A stretch of DNA of 44,444 bases from JALJPB01 sp963933115. GTDB taxonomy: Bacteria > Pseudomonadota > Gammaproteobacteria > Enterobacterales > Alteromonadaceae. A model generated the notes under the pieces. That model worked only from the letters and a program-made list of their open reading frames with translations, did no database searches and was not told the DNA's origin. Of this stretch, positions 16,998-25,909 are shown piece after piece. Every line of letters begins with the position of its first letter. Position 1 is the first letter of the stretch. Location: positions 1-44,444 of the forward strand of contig CAWVSL010000019.1 in the NCBI GenBank assembly GCA_963933115.1, in the 5' to 3' direction. The translations under genes were made by a program, and so were the position numbers.

Positions 16998-18008
16998 ATG
17001 AACAATTCAACCATTAACCTCAGTCTTTCTGAAATATACGAGCTAGCTAAAACAACTTTGTTAAATAATGGCGCTAATAATGAAAATGCTGATGCCATTG
17101 CAAATACTGTAACCACAGCTGAAAGAGATGGTGCTATTTCCCACGGACTTTTCCGTATTCCTGGTTATATTACCGGATTAAAAAGTAAGAAAGTAGATGG
17201 CTCAGCAAAGCCAGAAATAGAAGAAATCACACCTATTATCTTTCGATGTGACGCTAAGAATAGTTATGCGCCAATTGCGCATCAGTACTGCTTGCCCCCA
17301 CTGATTGACGCCGCTAAAAAATTTGGCATTGCAGCAGTTGCAATTCGACACTCTCATCACTTTGCCGCACTCTGGCCTGAAGTTGAGAAGATCAGTGAGG
17401 CTGGCTTAGTAGGCCTCACTACAGTGTCCTATCTACCTTGGGTCGCACCAGCTGGTGGTAAAACACCTATCTTTGGCACCAATCCTATGGGATTTTCATG
17501 GCCTCGTGTAGGTAAAAATCCAGTGGTTATAGATATGGCAACGTCATCCATGGCGATGGGTGATGTCATGATTGCAGCACGAGATGGTCATGAGGTGCCA
17601 ATAGGCACAGGGCTATCTGCATCAGGTGAATTAACCACTAACGCCGCCGAAATCAGCAAAGGGGTGCTGCTACCTTTTGGCGGTCACAAGGGTTCTGCCA
17701 TTGCATTGATGGTCGAATTACTTTCTGGTCCGCTGGTAGGTGAAACCTTTTCTTACGAAACTCAGGAGAGCGACAATGCAGATGAAGGACCGGCCAGAGG
17801 AGGTCAATTTATTCTAGCGATGTCACCAGATATTTTATCAGGAAAAAACTGTACCGACCAAACGGAGCGCTTCTTTGAAAAGTATGATGCTATAGATGGT
17901 ACTCGACTACCCGGGACCAAACGCCATAGAAATAGAGAAAATAATGGTCCACGAGCGGTTAATGCTAATTTGGTAAAAACCATTAGGCAGCTTCGTGATA
18001 TAAAATAA
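16998..18008 (+). CDS. Ldh2-family imino-acid reductase (delta-1-pyrroline/piperideine-2-carboxylate reductase type)
   Basis: A 336-residue oxidoreductase of the malate/lactate/sulfolactate dehydrogenase (type 2) fold, which uses NADPH. Family motifs are SHGLFRIPGYI, AIRHSHHFAALWPEVE, the nucleotide-binding FGTNPMGFSWPR, VVIDMATSSMAMGDV and LPFGGHKGSAIALMVELLSG. The HHFAALWPEVE segment is characteristic of reductases of cyclic imino acids such as DpkA/LhpI rather than of malate dehydrogenases. It would reduce delta-1-pyrroline-2-carboxylate from the dehydratase to L-proline. It follows the symporter by 118 bp and has a GAGAG ribosome site. Confidence 0.85.
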   Translation: MNNSTINLSLSEIYELAKTTLLNNGANNENADAIANTVTTAERDGAISHGLFRIPGYITGLKSKKVDGSAKPEIEEITPIIFRCDAKNSYAPIAHQYCLPPLIDAAKKFGIAAVAIRHSHHFAALWPEVEKISEAGLVGLTTVSYLPWVAPAGGKTPIFGTNPMGFSWPRVGKNPVVIDMATSSMAMGDVMIAARDGHEVPIGTGLSASGELTTNAAEISKGVLLPFGGHKGSAIALMVELLSGPLVGETFSYETQESDNADEGPARGGQFILAMSPDILSGKNCTDQTERFFEKYDAIDGTRLPGTKRHRNRENNGPRAVNANLVKTIRQLRDIK

Positions 18009-18264
18009 AAGCTTTTAATCAAAAAACCAGTTAACTATTAATTTGGGCGTACATTTATATCAAACCAAGATGATGTTAAAAATATGAGGTTCATTATAAT
18101 TTAAAAGGGAAATACTGATTTTTTTAATGTTGATACAGAAATGTATCTTTCGTATATGCAATGAGTACCAGAATAACTTCCAGTACTATTTTATTTTAAC
18201 TTTTAACTGAAAATTTATAAAACAAAGCCCTTATAACTTGAAGATGTAATAATTAAGATATTAA

Positions 18265-19113
18265 TTAATACATCAAAGTATAAAGTTTACGGCGAAATTT
18301 TAAGGCTAGAGGGTCGCCCTCTGGTAATACTTTCAATACATCTAATAAGAGCTGTTTGCTTACTTTATCAGTATTGTCTTTTTGTACTAATCTGAAGAGT
18401 ATCGTTAACGCCTCTTCAGCTCGATTAACTTGATGATATTGCGTTGCTAATTGTTGTTGTAATTCAATATTATCAGGCTCATTAACACGTTGCTGCTCCA
18501 ATGCTTGAATTTCAGGTGAATTCGCCGCCTGGCTAGCTAACTCTGCTTTAGCTAATAAGGCGGTGTAGTGACTGTCTTGATCAATCATTTTAATGGTAGC
18601 TAATAATGCTTCCGCCTCTGCTATTTTTCCAATTTGAATATAAACATCAATTAAGACAAATTTAATATCTGCGCGCTCGCTGTCTAATTGATACGCTTGA
18701 GATATCGTAATAAAGGCATCGTTTACGTTTTGCTCAACTAGTAATTGCTTCGCTTGAATTAACAAATCGTCTTCTGGTTTTGGCAAGTATTTAGCTAAAA
18801 ATTCAGCAATAGACTCATCAGTTTGAGGACCCGTTAGACCATCAAGCGGTTGTCCATCCTTAACTAATACCACAGTAGGTAAGCCTTGAACGCCAAATTG
18901 TTGCGCTATTTGTTGTTGGCTTTGACAATCAACTGTTGCTAAAATCATGGTATCAGCAGCCAAGGTTAACTTACTGGCTAATTTATTTTTTAACTCAACA
19001 CTTTCAGGTACTTGTTCTGCCCAAAAGTCGACAAGAATGAGTTTAGTTTTCGATTCTTCTAAAATAACCTGTTGAAAATTTTCTAAAGTAATCGCAACAA
19101 TATTTGAGTTCAC
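18265..19113 (-). CDS. cnoX: Chaperedoxin CnoX (YbbN), thioredoxin plus TPR
   Basis: A 282-residue protein with an N-terminal thioredoxin domain (about 1-110: LILVDFWAEQVPESVELKN, FGVQGLPTVVLVKDGQPLDGL) and a C-terminal TPR region ending ALKFRRKLYTLMY, as in E. coli CnoX (284 residues). CnoX is a holdase that protects substrates from oxidation and passes them to GroEL. The thioredoxin active site reads AEQVPES: neither cysteine of a CxxC is present, and the single cysteine E. coli keeps in this loop is also missing. So no redox activity is expected from that site. Confidence 0.9.
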   Translation of the reverse strand: MNSNIVAITLENFQQVILEESKTKLILVDFWAEQVPESVELKNKLASKLTLAADTMILATVDCQSQQQIAQQFGVQGLPTVVLVKDGQPLDGLTGPQTDESIAEFLAKYLPKPEDDLLIQAKQLLVEQNVNDAFITISQAYQLDSERADIKFVLIDVYIQIGKIAEAEALLATIKMIDQDSHYTALLAKAELASQAANSPEIQALEQQRVNEPDNIELQQQLATQYHQVNRAEEALTILFRLVQKDNTDKVSKQLLLDVLKVLPEGDPLALKFRRKLYTLMY

Positions 19114-19182
19114 AAGCTGTCCAACATTTTTAAATTTAATTATGTATTAATATTTTGGGGTTTGTTTTTCACTTACAAGGGG

Positions 19183-20025
19183 CTAGAGAAAAATAAACCA
19201 CATTAGACCTACACCCAATAACAGGCGATAAATAACAAATGGCATCATACCAAGTTTATTTAACAGTATAAGGAAGTAATGAATACAGCCATAAGCACAT
19301 ATAAAGGATAAGCTACCGCCTAAAACCATAGCAAACCAGTCTACCCCTTGGGTTGATAGCACCAACTTTAACGTTAAATAACTGCCGGCCATCGCAATGG
19401 CAGGAATAGAGAGTAAAAAGGAGAAACGCGCGGCATTTTCTCGACTCAACCCTAACATCAAACCAATGGTCATGGTAATACCCGAGCGAGATGTGCCCGG
19501 AATTAACGCAACTGCTTGGGCTAAACCAATAAGCATCGCACCTTTAAAACCTAATTTCTCTAAGCTCTTATTTTGATTGGCTAGTCGTTTACCTGCTTGT
19601 ATATCTGCATAACCCAGTAACAAGCCAAATAAGATGGTGGTACTAGCAATCACTAAAGCTGAACGTAAATGCGCTTCTATAAAGTCTTTACCAAACAAGC
19701 CAAACAACCCAGCAGGGATAGTGGCAAATAAAATCCACCAAGCAAGTTGACCATCAAAAATTTGTTGATTAGTTTTTACTGCTTTTTTATTGTCTGAGCG
19801 TGTAAATGTGCCAAACCAAGCCACCCCCATATTGCCTACTTCCTGACGAAAATAGAGTACAACAGCTAGTAATGTCCCAACATGTACCGCGACATCAAAG
19901 GCTAAACCCTGATCATTCCAACCGAGAATAGCGGAAGGTAAAATTAAATGTGCAGAGCTTGATATAGGTAAAAATTCGGTAAGGCCTTGCAATATAGCAA
20001 GGATAAATATTTCGATAGTACTCAT
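19183..20025 (-). CDS. uppP: Undecaprenyl-diphosphatase UppP (BacA)
   Basis: A 280-residue polytopic inner-membrane protein that recycles undecaprenyl pyrophosphate for peptidoglycan synthesis. Both signature loops are present: LQGLTEFLPISSSAHL near residue 14 and ALIPGTSRSGITMTIGLMLGLSRENAARFSF near residue 175. These hold the catalytic glutamates, serines and arginine. Length matches the family (273 in E. coli). It starts 1 bp after the folK stop, so it is in an operon with folB and folK. Confidence 0.96.
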   Translation of the reverse strand: MSTIEIFILAILQGLTEFLPISSSAHLILPSAILGWNDQGLAFDVAVHVGTLLAVVLYFRQEVGNMGVAWFGTFTRSDNKKAVKTNQQIFDGQLAWWILFATIPAGLFGLFGKDFIEAHLRSALVIASTTILFGLLLGYADIQAGKRLANQNKSLEKLGFKGAMLIGLAQAVALIPGTSRSGITMTIGLMLGLSRENAARFSFLLSIPAIAMAGSYLTLKLVLSTQGVDWFAMVLGGSLSFICAYGCIHYFLILLNKLGMMPFVIYRLLLGVGLMWFIFL

Positions 20026-20026
20026 A

Positions 20027-20518
20027 TTATGGTTGCCAATTTAACGGCACTTTCCTTAGTTTTTGGCTCGATTTATTATATTCTTGCCATAATGTTTGGT
20101 AGTTAATGTTCAAAACGGGGTGGATTAATAAAGGGGCAACCTCTGCCAATGGCCATAATACAAAAGCATTTTTAGTGATTTCATCTCTGGGTAATTGTGC
20201 AGGCGTATTGATAATAAGATTATCGTATAATAATAAATCTAGGTCCAAAGTCCGCGGACTATATTTTTTAGCCTCTTTCGCTCGTCCATGAGTAAATTCA
20301 ATGGTTTTTAATTCCTGAGCAACCTGCTCAATACTATCAAACGTTGTGATACCTATCACTAAATTATAAAAGGCGGCACCTGAAAAACCAACCGCCTCAC
20401 TTTCAAATAAAGATGATAGTGTCAATTGACCATAGACTTGACTTAAAGCGTTTAAACCTTCCTTGACATAATGTTCACGCTCAACATTACTCCCTAATGA
20501 AATATAAATTTGTGCCAT
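20027..20518 (-). CDS. folK: 2-amino-4-hydroxy-6-hydroxymethyldihydropteridine pyrophosphokinase
   Basis: A 163-residue enzyme that transfers pyrophosphate from ATP to 6-hydroxymethyl-dihydropterin in folate synthesis. The N-terminus IYISLGSNVEREHYVKEG and the signature YSPRTLDLDLLLYDN near residue 90 are diagnostic; the two aspartates bind magnesium. The stop and start codons of folB and folK touch at 20518. Standard length for the family. Confidence 0.95.
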   Translation of the reverse strand: MAQIYISLGSNVEREHYVKEGLNALSQVYGQLTLSSLFESEAVGFSGAAFYNLVIGITTFDSIEQVAQELKTIEFTHGRAKEAKKYSPRTLDLDLLLYDNLIINTPAQLPRDEITKNAFVLWPLAEVAPLLIHPVLNINYQTLWQEYNKSSQKLRKVPLNWQP

Positions 20519-20874
20519 TAACTTTGTTTGCCACGCTCAATTTCAACACCCACAGTTGCCGCATTGTGCACAGCACCTGGCTTACCCACTTTTAATCTTA
20601 ACCAGGGGATCTGATAACTATTGATAAGGTAACTCGCCATACGTTCAGCCAAGGTTTCAATAAGATCTACAGGGTTTTCATTAGCAAAAGTGTTAATGGC
20701 AGTTGAGATTTCAGCATAATCTAACGTTTTGGCCAACTCATCATTTTTAGCCGCCTCGGCTGTATCCCAGCCCATAACAAGGTCAATAACTAATGTTTGT
20801 TTGATTTCCTTTTCCCAAGCAAAAAAACCTATCGTGGTTTGAATACTTAACCCTTCAATAAAAATTTTATCCAT
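20518..20874 (-). CDS. folB: Dihydroneopterin aldolase
   Basis: A 118-residue enzyme that converts dihydroneopterin to 6-hydroxymethyl-dihydropterin and glycolaldehyde, the step before folK. Family features are IEGLSIQTTIGFFAWEKEIKQTLVIDL, LDYAEI, LIETLAERMASYLI with the substrate-binding glutamate, and LKVGKPGAV with the catalytic lysine. It is the first gene of the folB-folK-uppP unit and is divergent from plsY across a 195-bp region, the arrangement seen in many gammaproteobacteria. Confidence 0.95.
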   Translation of the reverse strand: MDKIFIEGLSIQTTIGFFAWEKEIKQTLVIDLVMGWDTAEAAKNDELAKTLDYAEISTAINTFANENPVDLIETLAERMASYLINSYQIPWLRLKVGKPGAVHNAATVGVEIERGKQS

Positions 20875-21069
20875 TGTAGACTCTTAAATTAATGATGGTT
20901 ATTTATCGTTACATAAATTATAACAAATTAGATGGCGAGTTTACCCCTACAGACCTAGAATAACTAGTCAAGTCTACGATAGAATATAAATTGGTGGTTT
21001 TTTACGATTTTTTCTAATTAACACCTCACATTTAAAACAATTTAAATAAAGGACTGTTATATTTTCAGC

Positions 21070-21663
21070 TTGTTATTAATTTTAGCCATGGTTATTTTGG
21101 CTTATCTTGTGGGTTCCATTTCCAGTGCTATATTAATATGTAAGCTGCTAGGCTTAGCGGATCCCCGAACTACAGGTTCTAAAAACCCTGGCGCAACCAA
21201 TGTTTTAAGACTCAGTAATAAATTTACTGCTGTTACCGTTTTGCTTTTTGATGTTTTAAAAGGGGGCCTTCCTGTTTGGGGTGCTTATTTTTTAGGCATT
21301 GAACCGTGGGCCTTAGGTTTAATTGGTGTGGCAGCCTGCCTAGGGCATATGTACCCTATATTTTTTGACTTTAAGGGCGGCAAAGCGGTAGCAACAGCAT
21401 TAGGCGTTTTATTCCCTTTAGGTTTTGGCCTCGCCGGTTTATTAATTATTACTTGGCTAATCGTAGCTAAACTGACTCGGTATTCTAGCTTAGCCGCTAT
21501 TATCACCGTATCTATTGCCCCTTTTTATACTTGGTTATTAAAACCACTTTATGTTTATCCCGTTATTATGATTTCGGTACTGATTATATTCAGACACAAA
21601 GACAACATCGCTAGATTACTCAAAGGTGAAGAAAGTAAAATATCTTCACCTAAAATTTTATAG
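21070..21663 (+). CDS. plsY: Acyl-phosphate:glycerol-3-phosphate acyltransferase PlsY
   Basis: An integral membrane enzyme, about 197 residues, that makes lysophosphatidic acid from acyl phosphate. The three motifs are visible: GSISSAILICKLLGLADPRTTGSKNPGATNVLR, GHMYPIFFDFKGGKAVATALG and a C-terminal IIFRHKDNIARLLKGEE. The start is uncertain. TTG 21070 is the first usual start in frame but its AAAGGA ribosome site (21047-21052) is 17 nt away. An ATT at 21061 in the same frame is 8 nt from that site and would give an N-terminus IFSLLLILAM. ATG 21088 is too far inside. Confidence 0.93.
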   Translation: MLLILAMVILAYLVGSISSAILICKLLGLADPRTTGSKNPGATNVLRLSNKFTAVTVLLFDVLKGGLPVWGAYFLGIEPWALGLIGVAACLGHMYPIFFDFKGGKAVATALGVLFPLGFGLAGLLIITWLIVAKLTRYSSLAAIITVSIAPFYTWLLKPLYVYPVIMISVLIIFRHKDNIARLLKGEESKISSPKIL

Positions 21664-21694
21664 TGACTATTTTTAAGCACTTATTAGGAAAACC

Positions 21695-22804
21695 ATGACA
21701 TTCTTGAAAACATCCTCACTCAATTTTACACTCCGCAGTCTCTTTATTATATCCACACTTATTTCAACTGCCAGTGCTATGGACTTCCCTCCAGCAAGCG
21801 TAAATGTTGTTTCAGCAAAGATAAAGACATTAACACCCGTGGTCTCAGTATCTGGAACAACGGTCAGTCAAAACAACTCCACAATTTCAGCTGAGGTTTC
21901 GGGTCGTTTAATTGATTTATCGCCCATCGGTGCAAGAGTTAATAAGGGCGATATTTTAGCCCAGATTGACAACAAACAGTTGAATATTCAACTGAGAGAA
22001 TACCAAGCAAACTTATTAAATGCTCAAACCCAATTCGATTTTTTAGCGAAAGAAGTTAAACGAAAAACCATATTAGTTTCAAAGAAGTTATCACCCAGAA
22101 CAGAATTAGATAAAACGCTCTCAGAACGTGATGTTGCTAAAGGGGCAGTACTAGTAGCAAAAGCTAGGTTAGATAGAACGTTACAAGACTTAAATTACAC
22201 TCAAGTAAAAGCACCTTTTGCCGGTATTATTGCCGACCGCATTGCCAATTTAGGGGAATATATTGATAGTGGCAATGCCATTGTTAGACTGGTAGAAACA
22301 GCCAATAGTGAAGCGTCTCTTTTTACTCCTATTGTCGCTTACCAGTTTTTAACTCAATCAAATGAATTATTTGTAGAGTCGCCTTTAGGTCAGGGAAAAG
22401 CGCCCATTAAAACTATTATTCCAGTAGCTGACAGCCGCTCACATCTTATGGAGGTGCGTTTAGATATGTCAGCCTTTAATTGGCCTATTGGTTTGAATTT
22501 CAAAACTACAGTGGCGAGCGGTCCCAGTAAACAAGCATTAACTGTGCCTCGTGATGCGCTAGTTATACGCCGAGAGGGCACCAGTATATTTAGAATAAAC
22601 AAAGACAATCATGCCGAAAAATTAAGTGTAACGGTTGGTATGGCCATGGGTGATTTAATTGAGGTCTTGGGTGATGTTCAAGCCGGTGACTTAATTGTCA
22701 TTCGTGGCGCTGAGCGGCTAAAAGCAGGTCAAGCAGTAAAAATCAAAGCAAACAATGACCAATTAATTTCTGGCACGCCCGCTAGCAAAGCTGACACTAA
22801 GTAA
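21695..22804 (+). CDS. RND efflux periplasmic adaptor (membrane fusion protein)
   Basis: A 369-residue adaptor. The N-terminus (residues 1-29) is a signal peptide ending in a SAM segment. The lipoyl half-motifs are VSGRLIDLSPIGARVNKGDILAQIDNKQL and LNYTQVKAPFAGIIADRIANLGEYIDSGNAI, with a coiled hairpin between them (about residues 100-150) and beta-barrel and membrane-proximal parts after. It links the RND pump to an outer-membrane channel. It is 17 bp upstream of the pump and 31 bp downstream of plsY, so it may be read through from the plsY promoter. No outer-membrane factor is in the window. Confidence 0.9.
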   Translation: MTFLKTSSLNFTLRSLFIISTLISTASAMDFPPASVNVVSAKIKTLTPVVSVSGTTVSQNNSTISAEVSGRLIDLSPIGARVNKGDILAQIDNKQLNIQLREYQANLLNAQTQFDFLAKEVKRKTILVSKKLSPRTELDKTLSERDVAKGAVLVAKARLDRTLQDLNYTQVKAPFAGIIADRIANLGEYIDSGNAIVRLVETANSEASLFTPIVAYQFLTQSNELFVESPLGQGKAPIKTIIPVADSRSHLMEVRLDMSAFNWPIGLNFKTTVASGPSKQALTVPRDALVIRREGTSIFRINKDNHAEKLSVTVGMAMGDLIEVLGDVQAGDLIVIRGAERLKAGQAVKIKANNDQLISGTPASKADTK

Positions 22805-22821
22805 GAAGAGCCAAATACCCT

Positions 22822-25800
22822 ATGAATTTAACGTTATCTTCACTGAAAAACCCTACCGCTGTTGTTGTTGCTATTTTATTAGTGATGCTGTTTGGCGCAA
22901 TCAGCTTATTTAAGCTACCCGTTCAACTCACCCCTGATATTAGCAAACCAGTAATTTCAGTCTCAACGAATTGGAGGTCTGCGGCGCCCGAAGAGATAGA
23001 AGCTGAAATTATTGAACGGCAAGAGGATGCTTTAAAAGGTTTGCAAGACCTTGAGTCTTTAGAATCATCCTCAAGAAAAGGCTCGGGTAGTATTACTTTA
23101 CAATACAGTGCTGGTATTAATTTAGAGCGTGCGCTTATTGATGTTATGAGTGCACTTAACCAAGTGGCTAGCTATCCTCCTGATGCAACAGAGCCTGTTA
23201 TCTCGGTAGGTGGCGGCAGTGACTTTGAGTCAATAGCTTGGTTTGCCTTAAAACCTCTTGAAGGTAATAATGCTGATATTGCAGGTTATCTGGATTATAT
23301 TGAAGAAGTCGTTCAAACTCGTATTGAGCGCATTAGTGGTGTTTCAACGACTAATGCCTATGGTGGTGTTTCAAGTGAATTACGTATTACTTTTGACCCC
23401 TACAAGGTAGCCGCTTTAGGATTAGACCTACCTAAACTATCCTCTACCTTAAGTGGTAATAGCGATGCTTCTGCCGGTTTTAAGGACGTAGGTCGTCGGC
23501 AATATACCTTAATATTTTCTGGTAAATATGACGCCCAACAATTAGAAGACATGGTCCTTGATTGGCGAGATGGCCAACCCATTTTATTAAAAGATGTCGC
23601 GCAAGTAAACGTTAGCTTGCAAGACAAAGGAGGCATGATATCCCTTGATGGTTATCCTGCCATAGCAATGAATGTTCAAGCCGAGTCAGGTGTTAATGTC
23701 ATCGACGTTATGGGACATCTCCGAATTGCTATGGACGAACTTAACCAAGGCCCACTCAAACGAGCCGGTCTGCAGATGATCCAAATGTCAGATGAAACTA
23801 TCTACATTAAACGGTCAATGCAGTTAGTCCGTAACAATTTACTGCTCGGTGTTTTTCTTGCTATCGTCGTTTTATGGTGGTTTTTACGTAAATTTAGAGC
23901 CACCTTAATTGTCGCATTATCCATTCCAATTGCTTTAATTGTTACCCTTATTGTGATGTATGCAGCAGGGAGAACTTTAAATATTATTTCGATGGCCGGT
24001 TTAGCCTTTGCTGTTGGTATGGTATTAGATGCCTCTATTGTTGTTTTAGAAAACATTGTTAGATTAAGAGAAAAAGGTGAGCAACCAGAAAGCGCCTCCC
24101 TAAAAGGTGCCACTCAAGTTTGGGGAGCCTTGGTTGCATCAACCATTACTACTGTCGCTATTTTCTTACCGATTGCATTTTTAGACTCAGTATCAGGGCA
24201 GTTATTTGCTGATTTGGCGATAACTATTGCGGTAGCTGTAGTTGCCTCATTACTCATAGCCGTTACTGTGTTACCAACAGCTGCAAGAATATTATTAGCC
24301 AATGTTAATGAACAAGACCCCCATGCCCATTGGTGGAGCAATATCACCAAGGGTATTATGCATATCACGAGTACACCCGCTAAGCGTTATATGTGGATAT
24401 TTGGCTTAATATCAACCTCATTGGTTGGCTCTTGGTTATTATTTCCTAAAATTGATTACTTACCAAAAGGTAATCAAAATCAATTTAGTGGATATATTAG
24501 CACACCGCCTGGTTTAAGCCTCTCTGCCGCTCGGGTCGAGTTCAATGATAAAATTAACCACCGTTTGATGCCTTATATCACAGGAGAGAAAACACCTAAA
24601 ATCAAACACACTTGGACCGGTATATTTGGTGGTTTTGGTTTTATTGGCGGTAATGCTGAGGATCCTGACGATATTAATGAAATCATTCAAATTCTTAACT
24701 CAGAAGTTCTTAGCGGTTTTCCTGACACCTATGCTTTTGCTGGTCAAAAAGCAATATTTAGTAACCTCGGTAGTGGCGGAACCATTGATGTTGACATTCA
24801 AGCCAATGAGATTGATGCACTACTGAGTGCCGCGCAAGCTGGTTATAATACAATTACTCAAGTGTTACCTGGAGCAAATGTTCAAGCAAGCCCAGGGTTA
24901 ACTTTAGCGGCACCTGAATTAAGACTTATACCCAATGAACGTCGCATGGCAGAAGCTGGCTGGACAAGACAACAAGTTGCCGCTATAACCCAAGCCTTAG
25001 GCGATGGGTTATACGTTGGTGACTTTTTTAATGGTCAAAATAGGCTGAATGTTTTTTTACGATCAACCGATTGGCAATCCCCAGAAGAGCTAGCCGCTAT
25101 TCCATTATTTACCCCAAACGCTGGTATTCAACCCGTAGGTGAATTAATGGAAATAGTAAGAACAGCGGGGCCAAACAGTATCCGCCGAGTTGATCGACAA
25201 CGGACCATTACACTAGAAGTAACACCACCAAGTGATTTAACTTTAGAAGATACTATCGCCTTAATTAAAGAAAAAGCTGAGCCCATTATTTACTCGGTAC
25301 TTGCTAAGGAATCCGTTGATGGTTCTGCTGGCAGTATCGCTTACCGTGGTTCTGCTGAAGCGCTTGATGAGGCGTTAACAAGTATGAGCGAGAGCTTTAT
25401 TCTCGCGTTGATTATCTTATATCTTTTAATGGCCGCATTATTTAGATCCTTTAAAGACAGTTTATTAGTGGTCTTAACTATTCCTCTGGCAACTATTGGT
25501 GGCATCGGTTTTTTGCAGTTAACTAACCTAGTGATACTTCAGCCACTTGATTTATTAACTATGATCGGTTTTGTTATTTTATTAGGCTTAGTGGTCAATA
25601 ACGCCATTTTATTAGTTTATCAAACACGCGTCGGTGAAGGTGAAGGTTTATCTCGCCATGATGCGGTAGAACAAGGTGTAAGATTACGTTTAAGACCAAT
25701 CTTGATGAGCACATTAACCAGTATTTGTGGCATGCTACCTTTATTATTAATTCCTGGCGCCGGCGCTGAATTATATCGAGGTATAGCTGCGGTAATTGTT

Positions 25801-25899
25801 GGCGGTATGAGTATTAGTACGATATTCACTTTGATTTTCTTACCTAGCTTGTTACAAATGGGTAAGAAAACCGTTGAAAGCGAGTCGTTTCAACGGTAA
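22822..25899 (+). CDS. RND efflux pump inner-membrane subunit
   Basis: A 1025-residue transporter with the 12-helix RND layout: one helix at the N-terminus, a large periplasmic loop, helices 2-7, a second loop and helices 8-12. Helix 4 reads FAVGMVLDASIVVLENIVRLRE, carrying the proton-relay aspartate. Helix 10 reads GLVVNNAILLVYQTR where AcrB has a lysine, so the relay differs from AcrB and resembles the MdtB/NolG-like branch. Substrates cannot be inferred. It is cotranscribed with the adaptor upstream. Confidence 0.92.
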   Translation: MNLTLSSLKNPTAVVVAILLVMLFGAISLFKLPVQLTPDISKPVISVSTNWRSAAPEEIEAEIIERQEDALKGLQDLESLESSSRKGSGSITLQYSAGINLERALIDVMSALNQVASYPPDATEPVISVGGGSDFESIAWFALKPLEGNNADIAGYLDYIEEVVQTRIERISGVSTTNAYGGVSSELRITFDPYKVAALGLDLPKLSSTLSGNSDASAGFKDVGRRQYTLIFSGKYDAQQLEDMVLDWRDGQPILLKDVAQVNVSLQDKGGMISLDGYPAIAMNVQAESGVNVIDVMGHLRIAMDELNQGPLKRAGLQMIQMSDETIYIKRSMQLVRNNLLLGVFLAIVVLWWFLRKFRATLIVALSIPIALIVTLIVMYAAGRTLNIISMAGLAFAVGMVLDASIVVLENIVRLREKGEQPESASLKGATQVWGALVASTITTVAIFLPIAFLDSVSGQLFADLAITIAVAVVASLLIAVTVLPTAARILLANVNEQDPHAHWWSNITKGIMHITSTPAKRYMWIFGLISTSLVGSWLLFPKIDYLPKGNQNQFSGYISTPPGLSLSAARVEFNDKINHRLMPYITGEKTPKIKHTWTGIFGGFGFIGGNAEDPDDINEIIQILNSEVLSGFPDTYAFAGQKAIFSNLGSGGTIDVDIQANEIDALLSAAQAGYNTITQVLPGANVQASPGLTLAAPELRLIPNERRMAEAGWTRQQVAAITQALGDGLYVGDFFNGQNRLNVFLRSTDWQSPEELAAIPLFTPNAGIQPVGELMEIVRTAGPNSIRRVDRQRTITLEVTPPSDLTLEDTIALIKEKAEPIIYSVLAKESVDGSAGSIAYRGSAEALDEALTSMSESFILALIILYLLMAALFRSFKDSLLVVLTIPLATIGGIGFLQLTNLVILQPLDLLTMIGFVILLGLVVNNAILLVYQTRVGEGEGLSRHDAVEQGVRLRLRPILMSTLTSICGMLPLLLIPGAGAELYRGIAAVIVGGMSISTIFTLIFLPSLLQMGKKTVESESFQR

Positions 25900-25909
25900 A
25901 TAACAATAG

